A stretch of DNA of 64,000 nt from Halosimplex pelagicum (GCF_013415905.1 NZ_CP058909.1:992001-1056000), one strand, 5' to 3'. Numbered from the stretch's first letter, positions 41,156 to 50,187 are shown. A program made the numbers and translations. The notes: generated by a model not told the origin, from the letters alone.

Positions 41156-43204
41156 ATGGTCAGACGCGAGCCGCCGCAGACGGAGGAAGGCTGGTACGCC
41201 TTCCACGACCTCAGGACGGTCGACTGGGAGGCCTGGCGCGACGCCCCCGAGCGCGTCCGCGAACGGGCGCTGGACGAGGCCGTCGACTTTCTCGGGTCGG
41301 CCGAGAGCGTCGCCGACGCCGAGGCGGGCGACTCCGCCCTCTACGCGGTCGTCGGGCACAAGGCCGACCTCATGGTCGTCCACCTCCGGCCGACCCTGGC
41401 GGAGGTCGAACGGCTCGAACGGCGCTTCGAGCGCACCGAGTTCGCGCAGTTCACCGAACAGTCCTCCTCGTACGTCTCGGTCACCGAGGCGTCGGGCTAC
41501 TCCGAGCGCGCCCGCGAGTACTTCGAGGGCGAGGTCGACGACGACTCCGGGCTCGCGCAGTACATCCAGTCGCGGCTCCACCCCGAGATCCCCGACAGCG
41601 AGCACGTCTCCTTCTACCCGATGTCCAAGCGCCGGCAGCCCCAGCAGAACTGGTACGACCTGCCCTTCGAGGAGCGCGCCGAGCACATGGAGAGCCACGG
41701 CGACATCGGCCGCGACTACGCGGGTCGGGTCTCCCAGATGATCACCGGGTCGGTCGGCATGGACGACTGGGAGTGGGGCGTCACCCTGTGGGCCGACGAC
41801 GTGACCGACGTGAAGGAGCTGCTCTACGAGATGCGCTTCGACCCCTCCTCCTCGAAGTTCGCCGACTTCGGCCCCTTCTACGTCGGCCGGAAGTTCCCGC
41901 CGGCGGATCTCGACGCCTACCTCGCCGGCGAGTCGGTACCGACCGACGACGGCGGCGCGAGCGAGGCGTCGGCGGGCGAACGGGCGGCCCACGCCAGCGC
42001 GTCGGGTGCCGGCCACGACGGCAACGCCGGGGGCGGTGCCCACGCCAACGGCGACCACGGTGCCCGCAGCGACGGCGAATCGGCCGACCCGCCCGCAGAG
42101 AGTCACGCCGGGGGTGCCGACGACGGCGAGACGGAGGCGGTCAGCGAGTCGAGCGAGAGCGACGCGGGCGGTGGGCGTCCCGCGGCGGTCCAGAAGGACG
42201 TGGACGCCGCGGAACTCGACGCCGACGAGGCCGCACAGACGCTCGCGAACTTCGGCGTCTACCCCGAGGAGTACGGCGCGGGCGACTACGCGCTGGTCTG
42301 TTACGCCGACGCCGACGCCGAGGCGATCGTCGACGAGGTCGACGGGCTGCGGAGCAACTTCGACCACTACGACACCCACGTCCTGACGAGCGTCCGCGCC
42401 AACCAGGGCCAGACGGCTATCGTCAGCGTCTGGGACAACGAGGGCGCCGCCGACACCGCCATCGGCTTCCTGACCGACATCGACGGGGTGACCCGGAGCG
42501 CCCGCGGCCCGCTCGGCGACGCCGGCGAGGCCGACAGCGGTGAGAGCGCCGACCAGCCGACCGGCGGCGACGAGGCCGACGACGCGGAGACGCGGGCGAG
42601 CGACGACACGACGGCGGCGGACATCCGCGCGGAACTGGCCGACGAGGGCGTCTACGCCGGCCAGCCCCACGGCGAGGACGTGTACGCACTGGTCCTCTAC
42701 TCCGAGGCCGATCCCGAGACGCTCGACGCGGAGGTGTCGGACCTGCGCGACGGCTTCGACCGTTACGACACCCACGTCAAGACGGCCGTCTACGGCGACG
42801 TGGCCGAGGACTCGGACACGACCGCCGTCGTTAGTCTCTGGGACACCGAGAGCGCGGCCGACACCGCGGCCGACTTCCTCACGGACCTGCCGGGGGTCGT
42901 CGGCCGCCCGCAGGACCGCGAGGGCTTCGGCACGATGGGGATGTTCTACACGGTCAAGCCCGACTACCGCGAGGAGTTCGTCGACACGTTCGGGACCGTC
43001 GGCGAACTGCTCGCCGAGATGGACGGCCACCGCGAGACGGCACTGCTGGCCAACCGCGAGGACGATGCCGACATGTTCATCGCCAGCCGCTGGGACGCGA
43101 AGGAGGACGCGATGGCTTTCTTCCGCTCCGAGGAGTTCCGCGACACCGTCCAGTGGGGTCGCGAGGTGCTCGCCGACCGGCCGCGCCACGTCTTCCTCGC
43201 CTGA
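41156..43204 (+). CDS. pitA: PitA-like fusion: chlorite-dismutase/ChdC heme domain plus three ferredoxin-like domains
   Basis: 682 residues. The first about 250 form a chlorite-dismutase-family heme domain with the expected proximal His181 (MESHGDIGRDY) and the YPMSKRR segment with Tyr154, as in coproheme decarboxylases. A His/Gly/Ser-rich linker (about 260-345) joins two similar domains (about 365-445 and 490-585, each with YDTHV and SVWD/SLWD) and a final ABM-type domain (about 592-682, GMFYTVKPDYREEF). Haloarchaeal PitA combines a chlorite-dismutase-like and an ABM domain; the two extra domains are notable. Likely role in heme synthesis or handling. Confidence 0.88.
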   Translation: MVRREPPQTEEGWYAFHDLRTVDWEAWRDAPERVRERALDEAVDFLGSAESVADAEAGDSALYAVVGHKADLMVVHLRPTLAEVERLERRFERTEFAQFTEQSSSYVSVTEASGYSERAREYFEGEVDDDSGLAQYIQSRLHPEIPDSEHVSFYPMSKRRQPQQNWYDLPFEERAEHMESHGDIGRDYAGRVSQMITGSVGMDDWEWGVTLWADDVTDVKELLYEMRFDPSSSKFADFGPFYVGRKFPPADLDAYLAGESVPTDDGGASEASAGERAAHASASGAGHDGNAGGGAHANGDHGARSDGESADPPAESHAGGADDGETEAVSESSESDAGGGRPAAVQKDVDAAELDADEAAQTLANFGVYPEEYGAGDYALVCYADADAEAIVDEVDGLRSNFDHYDTHVLTSVRANQGQTAIVSVWDNEGAADTAIGFLTDIDGVTRSARGPLGDAGEADSGESADQPTGGDEADDAETRASDDTTAADIRAELADEGVYAGQPHGEDVYALVLYSEADPETLDAEVSDLRDGFDRYDTHVKTAVYGDVAEDSDTTAVVSLWDTESAADTAADFLTDLPGVVGRPQDREGFGTMGMFYTVKPDYREEFVDTFGTVGELLAEMDGHRETALLANREDDADMFIASRWDAKEDAMAFFRSEEFRDTVQWGREVLADRPRHVFLA

Positions 43205-43303
43205 GCGTCGGCCGCGCGTTTCGACTGCCGACTCCGTTCACCCTCGCCAACACTTTCCGCTATCTGCGGGCTCTTTCCCGGCCCCGCGTGATGCGCGGCG
43301 TGT

Positions 43304-43669
43304 ATGTTAGAAGTCGAATCTATTACCTTCGCTTGTGAGGAGCCGGACGAACTCGCGGCGTTCTGGGAGGCGGCGCTGGACGGCGAGCGCCGCGACCTCC
43401 CACCGTCGGTCGACGACACGGCGATCGTCGACCCGACCGGGGACGCTCCGGACCTCCTGTTCAGGGAAGCGCCGAAGGGGACCGAGCGCGACCTCCCGAT
43501 CCACCTCGACCTCTCGGCGGACGACCGGGAGGGGGCCGTCGACCGACTTGTGGATCTGGGGGCGTCCGTCCGCGAGACGAAGACCGAGGCTCACGAGACG
43601 TTCACGGCGACCTGGGCGGTGCTGGAAGACCCCGAGGGTAACGGGTTCTGCGTGAGCGAGTATTCGTAG
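43304..43669 (+). CDS. VOC / glyoxalase-fold protein
   Basis: 121 residues. Starts MLEVESITFACEEPDELAAF and ends LEDPEGNGFCVSEYS, the two beta-alpha-beta halves of the vicinal-oxygen-chelate fold. Metal ligands typical of glyoxalases are partly recognisable (His in LPIHLDL, Glu in EDPEGN). The actual activity is unknown. Stands alone between pitA and the SDR gene. Confidence 0.85.
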   Translation: MLEVESITFACEEPDELAAFWEAALDGERRDLPPSVDDTAIVDPTGDAPDLLFREAPKGTERDLPIHLDLSADDREGAVDRLVDLGASVRETKTEAHETFTATWAVLEDPEGNGFCVSEYS

Positions 43670-43713
43670 CGGCCGCCGACAGCTACAAGCCCGCGATGGT
43701 CGAACGCCGAGCC

Positions 43714-44562
43714 ATGACAGGACGCGTGGCCGACAGCGTCGCCGTCGTCACTGGCGGCGCCCGCGGCATCGGCGAGGCGACGGCCCGGCGGCTGGCCGAG
43801 GAAGGCGCGGACGTGGTCGTCGCCGACGTGCTGGGCGAGCAGGCCGAAACGACCGCCGAGGCGATCGCCGCGGACACCGGCCGGGAGACGCTGGCCGTCG
43901 AGTGCGACGTGGGCGACGAGAGCGCGGTCGAAGCGATGGCCGAGACGGTCGCCGAGCGGTTCGGCGAGGTCGACATCCTGGTCAACAACGCCGGGATACG
44001 CGTCGATCCGAAGCCGGTCACCGAGGCCGACGAGGAGAGCTGGGACCGGATCATCGCCGTGAATCAGAAGGGCGTCGCCTTCTGCACGAAACATCTGATC
44101 CCGCTGATGACCGGGGGCGGGGACGAGGAGGGCGGAACCGAGAGCGGCGCGACCGAGGGCAACGGCTCGGTCGTCAACGTCGCGTCGATGGGTGCTGAGG
44201 TCGCCCGACCCGATTGGGCGCAGTACGACTCGACGAAGGGTGCCGTCGTCGCGATGACGAAGGACATGGCCTGCGACCACGCACCCGACGGCGTGCGGGT
44301 CAACGCCGTCTCGCCGGGCTACGTCGTCACCGAGTACCACCTGCCCGACGACCCCGAGGAGGCCCGCGAGTACCGCGAGGAGCAGACGACGCCGAGCGCG
44401 GACGGCCCGGGGGTCCTCAAACGGGCGGCCGACCCACGGGAGATCGCGGACGCGGTGCTCTTTCTGGCGTCCGACGAAGCATCGTTCGTCACCGGGACGA
44501 ACCTGCGGGTCGACGGCGGCGTGTCGGCCGTCGGGACCGGCTTCGACTGGGACCCCGCGTAG
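43714..44562 (+). CDS. Short-chain dehydrogenase/reductase
   Basis: 282 residues. The NAD(P)-binding TGGARGIGEA, the NNAG motif in ILVNNAGIRV, catalytic Ser in VNVASMG and YDSTK (Tyr-x3-Lys) are all present. An Asp after strand 2 (VVADV) favours NAD. C-terminal FVTGTNLRVDGG fits classical SDR. ATG 43714 is preferred to the in-frame ATG 43696. Substrate unknown. The stop is 9 bases from the convergent MFS gene. Confidence 0.9.
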   Translation: MTGRVADSVAVVTGGARGIGEATARRLAEEGADVVVADVLGEQAETTAEAIAADTGRETLAVECDVGDESAVEAMAETVAERFGEVDILVNNAGIRVDPKPVTEADEESWDRIIAVNQKGVAFCTKHLIPLMTGGGDEEGGTESGATEGNGSVVNVASMGAEVARPDWAQYDSTKGAVVAMTKDMACDHAPDGVRVNAVSPGYVVTEYHLPDDPEEAREYREEQTTPSADGPGVLKRAADPREIADAVLFLASDEASFVTGTNLRVDGGVSAVGTGFDWDPA

Positions 44563-44571
44563 GGGAAGGGC

Positions 44572-45918
44572 TCACTCGGAGTCAGTCGCCCACAGCACGA
44601 GCGTCAGCGCCGTCGCGGCGACGAGCGCGGCCGCGAGCAGCTGGAACGCGACGGTGAAGCCGGCGGTCTCGGAGAGGAAGCCGACGACGGCGGGCGAGAC
44701 GGCGCCGGCGACCATCAGCAGCGTCCTGACGACGCCGAGGCTGCCGCCGGCGACCGACTCGGGCGTGACCTCCATCATGTAGGCGCCCCGGACGGGGCGG
44801 TAGCCGTGGGCGCCCAGGCCGAGGAGGACGACCGCGCCGCCGAGGACGAGGGCGCCCCCGGTCGCCGAGAACGCCAGCACCGCGACCATCCCGGCGGTGG
44901 CGACCGCGAGCGTCAGCGCGAGGATGGGCTCGACCCCGAACCGGTCGCTGGCCTCGCCGGTGACCAGCTGGACGAGGCTGACGAGGAACAGGGCGCTAAA
45001 GAGGAGGTTCGCGGTCGCGGCGGAGACGGCCGTCTCCTCGGTGAGATACAGCGGGAGGAAGGCCACGGCCCCGTTGTAGGTGAACGAGAAACAGACCGTG
45101 ACGGCGACGAAGAGGGTGAACCGACGGTCGCGGAACAGCGAGACGTACGCGCTCAGCGGCACCGTTCCGTCGTCGTCGTCGGCCGCGGCCGCGGCGGCCG
45201 GTTCGTCCGGGAGTCGTCGCGGGGTCACCCAGGCGAACGCCGCGGCGAGGCCGACCCCGACGATGCCGGCGACCAGGAAGAGCGACCGCCAGGGGGCGCC
45301 GAGGACGCCCGGGGCCGCCGACGCGAGGACGACCGCGGCCGGTGCGGCGGCGCCGCCGAAGGTCCCGAACGTGTCGAACACACCCAGCGCGCGGCCGGTC
45401 CCGCGGGGGTAGGCGCGCGCGAGCAGGCTGACGCCGACGGTCTTGTACGTGCCGGTGCCGGCACCGATCAGGGCCATCGCGCCGACGAGCACCCAGAGGG
45501 GAGCGTCGACCGCGAGCGCGACGGCGCCGGCGGCGGTGACGAGCCCGCCCGCGGTGATCACCCGGACGGAGCCGACCCGGTCGGCGAGCAGCCCCGACGG
45601 GAACTGCATCAGCGCGTAGACGAGCATCAGCGCCGTGAACGCCGAGCCGAGGACCGTCCGCGAGACGCCGTAGGTCGACCCGATCGTCTCGAACAGCGGC
45701 GGGAAGGCGTACCGGAGGAACTTCCCGAGGAACCACACGAGCGCGGTCGCGACGAGCGCGTCGAAGCGCGCGAGCCGGCGCGGGATCACCGGCCGGACCC
45801 TCCCGGACCGGGGCGGACCCACGAACGCGAGCGCGGCCGCGCCGGCGGCACCGCTGGTCGCGCTCGCGACGCGGACGCCGCCGGTCGTCGCCGCGGAGCG
45901 GGCACTGGGGTTCGACAC
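44572..45918 (-). CDS. Major facilitator superfamily transporter
   Basis: 448 residues with 12 predicted helices. The MFS signature between helices 2 and 3 is visible as LLADRVGSVRVITAGG, and its second-half counterpart as GEASDRFGVEPILAL. A central loop has a run of Ala/Asp (AAAAAADDDDG). The first 50 residues are an atypical Ala/Pro/Arg-rich tail, so the true start may be later, near PVIPRRLARFDAL. Substrate unknown. Confidence 0.85.
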   Translation of the reverse strand: MSNPSARSAATTGGVRVASATSGAAGAAALAFVGPPRSGRVRPVIPRRLARFDALVATALVWFLGKFLRYAFPPLFETIGSTYGVSRTVLGSAFTALMLVYALMQFPSGLLADRVGSVRVITAGGLVTAAGAVALAVDAPLWVLVGAMALIGAGTGTYKTVGVSLLARAYPRGTGRALGVFDTFGTFGGAAAPAAVVLASAAPGVLGAPWRSLFLVAGIVGVGLAAAFAWVTPRRLPDEPAAAAAADDDDGTVPLSAYVSLFRDRRFTLFVAVTVCFSFTYNGAVAFLPLYLTEETAVSAATANLLFSALFLVSLVQLVTGEASDRFGVEPILALTLAVATAGMVAVLAFSATGGALVLGGAVVLLGLGAHGYRPVRGAYMMEVTPESVAGGSLGVVRTLLMVAGAVSPAVVGFLSETAGFTVAFQLLAAALVAATALTLVLWATDSE

Positions 45919-46087
45919 CGCTGCGATCGCACGATATCGGAGAAGGCGGACTCACGGGGAAATGCGTCCCGGTTCCGGCGAGGCCGACCCCGTCAGAGCC
46001 AAGGTACTCGCGGCCGAACTCGCTGTCGTGCCAGACGATAGCAACGAGGGGGACGAACGATCGAACGGCGGCCCGACGCCGACGGAG

Positions 46088-46408
46088 ATGGACGACGCGC
46101 CGAGAGTGAGCTGTTCGCGCTGCGACCGCGAGTGGGACCTGTCCTACGAACTCGACGACCTGGGCGTCGGCAACCAGGCCATCGAGCAGTTCGCCCTCGA
46201 CCACAAGCGCCACACCGGCCACTTCCCCGACGACGTGACCACGTGGTTCGCCGAATGCCGCCGCTGTCCGGAGGGCTCGGAGCACCTCGTGCGCCACGCG
46301 GCCGAGCGCTGGGCCAAGATTCACGCCCGCCACACCCGTCACTCGGTGGCCATCGAACACGGTATCGACGAGGAGACGACCGTCGTCGAACCCGAGGACG
46401 CGCAGTAA
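46088..46408 (+). CDS. Small zinc-binding conserved protein
   Basis: 106 residues from ATG 46088. Cysteine pairs CSRC and CRRC, with several histidines between (ALDHKRHTGHFPDD), suggest a zinc site. Upstream in-frame starts exist (45962) but the extra residues look unstructured. No recognised family name. Divergent from MFS and convergent with sufU. Confidence 0.7.
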   Translation: MDDAPRVSCSRCDREWDLSYELDDLGVGNQAIEQFALDHKRHTGHFPDDVTTWFAECRRCPEGSEHLVRHAAERWAKIHARHTRHSVAIEHGIDEETTVVEPEDAQ

Positions 46409-46464
46409 GCGACGGCGGCGCGGAAAATAGCGGATCGGCGGTCCGGATCGGCCGGCCCGCGAAG

Positions 46465-46896
46465 TCAGTCCTCGTCGTCCTCGGTGGTCGTCTTGTCGAC
46501 GTCCAACTCGTCGAAGTAGATCTCCGCGCCGTCCTGTGCGACCTTCTCGGCGAGCACGGCGCACTTGACGCGCATCGGCGAGATATCGACGCCGAGCATG
46601 TCGATCACGTCGTCTCTGTCCATCTCCTCCAGGTCCTCGACGGCCATGCCCGCGAGCTGTTCCGAGAGCATCGAGGCGGAGGCCTGGGAGATGGCGCAGC
46701 CGTCGCCGCGGAAGGCGACGCGCTCGATGACCTCCTCGTCGTCGTCGAGGACGACGTCCATCTCGATGGTGTCGCCGCACATCGGGTTCTCGCCGACGTG
46801 GGTGAACGTGGCCTCCTCGAGTTCCCCGTAGTTGCGCGGGTTCTTGTAGTGGTCGAGGATCTGCTGTCGGTACATGTCCGAGCCGCCGATACCCAT
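46465..46896 (-). CDS. sufU: Fe-S cluster assembly scaffold SufU/IscU-type
   Basis: 143 residues. Scaffold or sulfur-transfer partner for Fe-S cluster building. The three conserved cysteines and Asp are Cys40 (NPMCGD with Asp42), Cys67 (GDGCAIS) and Cys112 (RVKCAVL). In bacterial SufU these bind zinc and accept sulfur from SufS. The sufS gene lies 3.4 kb away. ATG 46896 is chosen; MYRQQ at codon 8 is possible. Confidence 0.92.
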   Translation of the reverse strand: MGIGGSDMYRQQILDHYKNPRNYGELEEATFTHVGENPMCGDTIEMDVVLDDDEEVIERVAFRGDGCAISQASASMLSEQLAGMAVEDLEEMDRDDVIDMLGVDISPMRVKCAVLAEKVAQDGAEIYFDELDVDKTTTEDDED

Positions 46897-47031
46897 TGTC
46901 GGCCGAGGATATGCCCTACCCGCGGAAAAGGATTCCGAGGGACCCGTTGTCACGCGGCCGAGCGATTTCGGCGTCTGCGTTCTATACCACCCGATCGCCT
47001 GGCGGTTTCGCGCCGTGAATCTACACCGAAG

Positions 47032-47038
47032 TTTATTA
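47032..47038 (+). promoter_or_regulatory. TATA box of the PH-like gene at 47075
   Basis: TTTATTA about 37-43 bases ahead of the ATG, predicting a leader of roughly 13 bases. Confidence 0.5.
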
Positions 47039-47074
47039 CCTACCGTCCCGGAAATACAGCACAACCACAGGGCA

Positions 47075-48322
47075 ATGTTCGACCGAGTAAACGACGCGAT
47101 ATCCGGTGGTGGGTCGGGGGAAGTCGACGCGGAGCACCTCGACGGGTTGCTGCGCGACGGCGAGGAGCTGCAGCACGCGCTCGCCAACGACGGCACGATC
47201 GAGCACACGGAGGACGGTCGAACGACGACGATCGAATCGGGCGGCGGCCACGGCGCCTACATGCTCGTGACCGACGAGCGGGTGCTCTGGGTGCTGGGCG
47301 ACCAGCCCGAGACGGCCGAGATCGCCTTCGAGATGAACCGGCTGCAGACCAGCCACGTCCGCAAGGGGCTGATCAACAGCAAACTGGAGATCCAGACGTA
47401 CGACGAGAGCGTCGTCTTCGACCCCGACGAGGGCGACGCCGAGGAGGCCGAGGACTACATCAGCAACGTCGGCTCGTCGTGGGCGGACATGTCCAGCGCG
47501 CTCGCGCAGGCCCGCGACGCCATCGCCGCCTACGAGGACGCCTGCGAGCGCGGCGCCGACCCCAACCAGCACGCGCTGGCCGCCCGCTCGCAGTTCTCCC
47601 AGGCGCGCCGCTGCGCCACTCGCGAGGACCGCGCGCCCGAACAGAAGATCCGCGCCGAGATCCAGGAGGTCGTCACGGAGCTGGCTCACACCCGCGTGAA
47701 CTCGTGGCTCGACCGCGCCGAGTCCCGATACGAGACCGTCGAGGCCGCGCTCGACGAGGGCCGCTACGGCGACGCATGCGAGGCGTACGTCGACGCCGCC
47801 GAGGCCGTCGAGGAGGCCCGCGACGTGATCGACGATGTCGACGACGTGCCCGAGGGCGCCCGGAGCCGGCTGGACGCCCTCGAAGCCGACCTCAGGGGGT
47901 CTGGCGAGCGGTTCCTCGACGACGCCGTTGGGCGCTGCGAGACGGCGCTCGACGCCGAAGAGGCGACCGTCGCCGTCGACGCCTGGGAGGAGGCGTTCGA
48001 CCGCTACCGCGCCGCCGCCGACGCCGGCTGGAACGGCCACGCGCCCGTCTCCGAGGACGCGCTGGAGTACCAGCTCACCTGGGTCACCGCCGGGCTGCTG
48101 GAGGCGATGAGCGCCCACGCCGCCGCGCTCGAACGCGAGGGCGACGAGACCGACGACACCGACGAGGCCGGCGACTACTACGAGGACGCCGAGGCGTGGT
48201 TCGAGCGCGCCCGCGACCTGGCCGGCGAGCGCCCCCACCACGACGCCGACGACTACGAGACCGAGCGCGACCGCGTCGAGGAGAAGCGCCTGGAGAGCGC
48301 CGGCTGGGAGTTCGGCGGCTGA
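47075..48322 (+). CDS. PH-like domain protein with long helical repeat region
   Basis: 415 residues. The first about 120 (AYMLVTDERVLWVLGDQPET ... LEIQTYDESVVF) look like a bacterial PH-type small beta domain. The rest is helical and highly acidic, with repeat-like segments such as YGDACEAYVDAAEAVEEARD and AVDAWEEAFDRYRAAADAGW. This resembles TPR-like arrays and suggests a scaffold. Divergent from sufU and convergent with the ferredoxin gene. Function unknown. Confidence 0.75.
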   Translation: MFDRVNDAISGGGSGEVDAEHLDGLLRDGEELQHALANDGTIEHTEDGRTTTIESGGGHGAYMLVTDERVLWVLGDQPETAEIAFEMNRLQTSHVRKGLINSKLEIQTYDESVVFDPDEGDAEEAEDYISNVGSSWADMSSALAQARDAIAAYEDACERGADPNQHALAARSQFSQARRCATREDRAPEQKIRAEIQEVVTELAHTRVNSWLDRAESRYETVEAALDEGRYGDACEAYVDAAEAVEEARDVIDDVDDVPEGARSRLDALEADLRGSGERFLDDAVGRCETALDAEEATVAVDAWEEAFDRYRAAADAGWNGHAPVSEDALEYQLTWVTAGLLEAMSAHAAALEREGDETDDTDEAGDYYEDAEAWFERARDLAGERPHHDADDYETERDRVEEKRLESAGWEFGG

Positions 48323-48346
48323 CTCGCCGGCAGTACGCTCGCGCCG

Positions 48347-49069
48347 TCAGTCGTCGTGGGCCTGCTCGAACGGTCGCGGCGGGAGCAGCAGATCCTCCAG
48401 TTCGGGCATCGACTTGACGTTGTAGACGACCTGCAGTTCGTCGGTGACGGGCATCCCGTTGCAGGAGAGCTGGAACCCCTGGTCGAGCATCTCCTGGGGG
48501 AGGACGTGGTCGACGCGGGTCCGCATATCGCCCTCCAGCACGATGATCGCGCAGTTGGCGCAAGCGCCGCCGCGGCAGGCGAAGGGCCACGCGAACCCGT
48601 GGCGCTCGGCGGCCTCCAGCAGCGACTCGCGCGGCCGGACCCAGAACTGGCCGTAGTCCTCGCGGTCGAGCCCGCCGTCGGCGGCGGTCTCCATCAGGTC
48701 CTCGTCGTCGAGGTCCCACCCGCGGTCGTCGAGCACCTCGTAGTTGAGGTACTCGACCCGACAGCGCTGCTCGCGGCGCGGTTCCGCCCCGTTCTCGCCC
48801 GGCGCCGCCGCGGCTTCGGCCCGCTCGGACGGCGAGCGGTCGTCGCCCTCGTCCCCGTCCTCGCCGACCGCTTCGCTCCCGCCGTCTTTGAGTTCCTCGT
48901 AGGCGGCCTTGACGAGCTGGAACTCGCGGGCCGACCCCCCGTGGTCGGGATGGGCGTCCTTGATCCGCTCCCGGTAGGCCTCCTTGATCGCCTCCTCGTC
49001 GGCATCCGGTTCGACCGAGAGAACGTCGAACGGCGACTCCACGCGCGCCCCTAGCGGCAAGAGGCGCAT
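48347..49069 (-). CDS. J-domain / 2Fe-2S ferredoxin fusion protein
   Basis: 240 residues from ATG 49069. An N-terminal J-domain (SPFDVLSVEPDADEEAIKEA; HPD at 40-42) normally stimulates an Hsp70. An acidic linker and an inserted segment follow, then a plant-type [2Fe-2S] ferredoxin domain with Cys165, Cys170, Cys173 and Cys203 (CRGGACANC ... LSCNG). The combination suggests an electron carrier that recruits DnaK, perhaps for Fe-S cluster work; sufU and sufS are both nearby. An ATG nine bases upstream falls in the hairpin element, so I prefer 49069. Confidence 0.9.
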   Translation of the reverse strand: MRLLPLGARVESPFDVLSVEPDADEEAIKEAYRERIKDAHPDHGGSAREFQLVKAAYEELKDGGSEAVGEDGDEGDDRSPSERAEAAAAPGENGAEPRREQRCRVEYLNYEVLDDRGWDLDDEDLMETAADGGLDREDYGQFWVRPRESLLEAAERHGFAWPFACRGGACANCAIIVLEGDMRTRVDHVLPQEMLDQGFQLSCNGMPVTDELQVVYNVKSMPELEDLLLPPRPFEQAHDD

Positions 49070-49075
49070 AAACCC

Positions 49076-49256
49076 CATCTTTTTCGCGGAGGGGTGGGCA
49101 ACCCGCGCCACCCCTCCGTCTGCTCACGGGCGGCTCCGCCGCCCGTTCGCATGGTCCGAGGGAGCCCCGGTCCCTCGCTACCAAAAACATGGGTGAAAAA
49201 GGCCGCTCGCGCCGTCGGCGCGAGCGGTGAACCGGCGCCTCCGGCGCCGGATGCTG
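49076..49256 (+). repeat. Dispersed hairpin element, copy 3
   Basis: Begins CCATCTTTTTCGCGGAGGGG and pairs GGAGGGGTGG with CCACCCCTCC. It has an internal hairpin GGGCGGC / GCCGCCC near 49129-49146, then ACCAAAAACATGGGTGAAAAA, then the hairpins CGCTCGCGCC / GGCGCGAGCG and CCGGCGCC / GGCGCCGG and the word GGATGCT. Order and spacing are the same as in copy 1. It directly abuts the start of the J-domain/ferredoxin gene, whose promoter must lie within or beyond it. Confidence 0.75.
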
Positions 49257-49317
49257 ACGCCGACCGCAGACCGCTACCGCACCCGCGACCGCAGACCGCT
49301 ATCGCATCCGTTCGGTA

Positions 49318-49656
49318 TCACTCCCGGACGTACAACGATCCGAGGAGCGCGGCGACGCCGGCGAGTCGGATGAGTTCCTCGACGAGGAAGAATCCCCACA
49401 GCGTCGCCGCGGTCGGCGACCGATCGCCCCCGACGGGGCCGGTCAGCGGCGTGCCGTCCAGCAGCGCGCCGACCAGCGCCTCGAACGCCGGCGGCGCGAT
49501 CAACACCAGAAACAGTCCGGCGGCCAGCAGGGCCATCGGGCGGCTGTCGTGCTGGCGGTAGGCGACCGCGGCCTTGCCGACGACCACGAGCGTCCCGACG
49601 ACGACCAGGCCCTGAACCAGCGACGTGAGCAGCGAGAGCGTGCCGGCCGCGGTCAT
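49318..49656 (-). CDS. Three-helix membrane protein (DUF7521-like), partner of ArsR-type regulator
   Basis: 112 residues with three to four hydrophobic segments (LSLLTSLVQGLVVVGTLVVV, MALLAAGLFLVLIAPPAFEA, LIRLAGVAALLGSLYV). Haloarchaea often carry this kind of small membrane protein immediately behind an ArsR/MarR-like regulator, as here: its ATG overlaps the regulator's stop by 4 bases. Probably a membrane sensor or effector of that regulator. Confidence 0.8.
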   Translation of the reverse strand: MTAAGTLSLLTSLVQGLVVVGTLVVVGKAAVAYRQHDSRPMALLAAGLFLVLIAPPAFEALVGALLDGTPLTGPVGGDRSPTAATLWGFFLVEELIRLAGVAALLGSLYVRE

Positions 49657-50003
49657 CGCAGATCACTCCAGAGGGCGTGCAGGCGGGCGGCGGTCTCGTC
49701 GCGGTCGCGGTGGCTCACCGCGAGTTCGAACCCCTCGTCGGTCAGTTCGAGCCCGAGCCGGTCGAGCCGAGCGCGGTACTCGGCGTAGTGGTTGCCCCGG
49801 TCGTCGGTGCGGGTCACCTCGGAGAGAAAGCCCGCACCGGTCAGGTCGTCGATACGGTCGTAGACGGTGGAGGGCGCGGCGTCGAGCGCCTCCGCGAGGG
49901 CGTCGGCTGTCATTGGTTCGCTCCGTGTGGCGATGAGGATCGCGCGGGCGTACTCGTCGCCCAGCAGCGCGAGGGTCTCCTCCGGTGGCGGCGCATCGCT
50001 CAC
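49653..50003 (-). CDS. ArsR-like winged-helix regulator
   Basis: 116 residues from a GTG start at 50003. PPEETLALLGDEYARAILIA opens the winged helix and LAEALDAAPSTVYDRIDDLT is the recognition helix, followed by a wing (EVTRTDDRGNHYAEY) and a C-terminal helix. A minus-strand CTTATTAG box at 50033-50026 is 23-30 bases upstream, giving a leaderless transcript. Co-transcribed with the membrane protein gene that follows. Confidence 0.85.
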   Translation of the reverse strand: MSDAPPPEETLALLGDEYARAILIATRSEPMTADALAEALDAAPSTVYDRIDDLTGAGFLSEVTRTDDRGNHYAEYRARLDRLGLELTDEGFELAVSHRDRDETAARLHALWSDLR

Positions 50004-50025
50004 GCCCAACCGTTTCCCGCCCGTT

Positions 50026-50033
50026 CTAATAAG
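50026..50033 (-). promoter_or_regulatory. TATA box of the ArsR-like operon
   Basis: CTTATTAG on the minus strand, 23-30 bases ahead of GTG 50003. Confidence 0.55.
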
Positions 50034-50065
50034 CCCCCCTCGCAGTTCGCGAGGCGCGAAACACC

Positions 50066-50179
50066 GATCGAAGCGGCTCGCTCGCCGCGAGGAACCGGCG
50101 CCGACGGCGCCGGACAGTGACCGCGACCGAGCTACGCGAACAGTTCCCGCGCCGCGTCCAGCGCCTCGACCAGTTCGTG
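50066..50179 (-). repeat. Duplicated segment carrying a copy of the sufS 3' end
   Basis: This stretch (hairpin CCGGCGCC / GGCGCCGG, then GGACAGTGACCG, then ACGCGAACAG, TCCCGCGCCGCGTCCAGCG and CCTCGACCAG) repeats, with few changes, the sequence at about 50262-50370, including the last 15 or so codons of sufS. The two copies are about 190 bases apart. It is a decayed duplicate of the end of sufS and adjacent hairpin DNA, not a gene. Confidence 0.7.
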
Positions 50180-50187
50180 CGACCACC

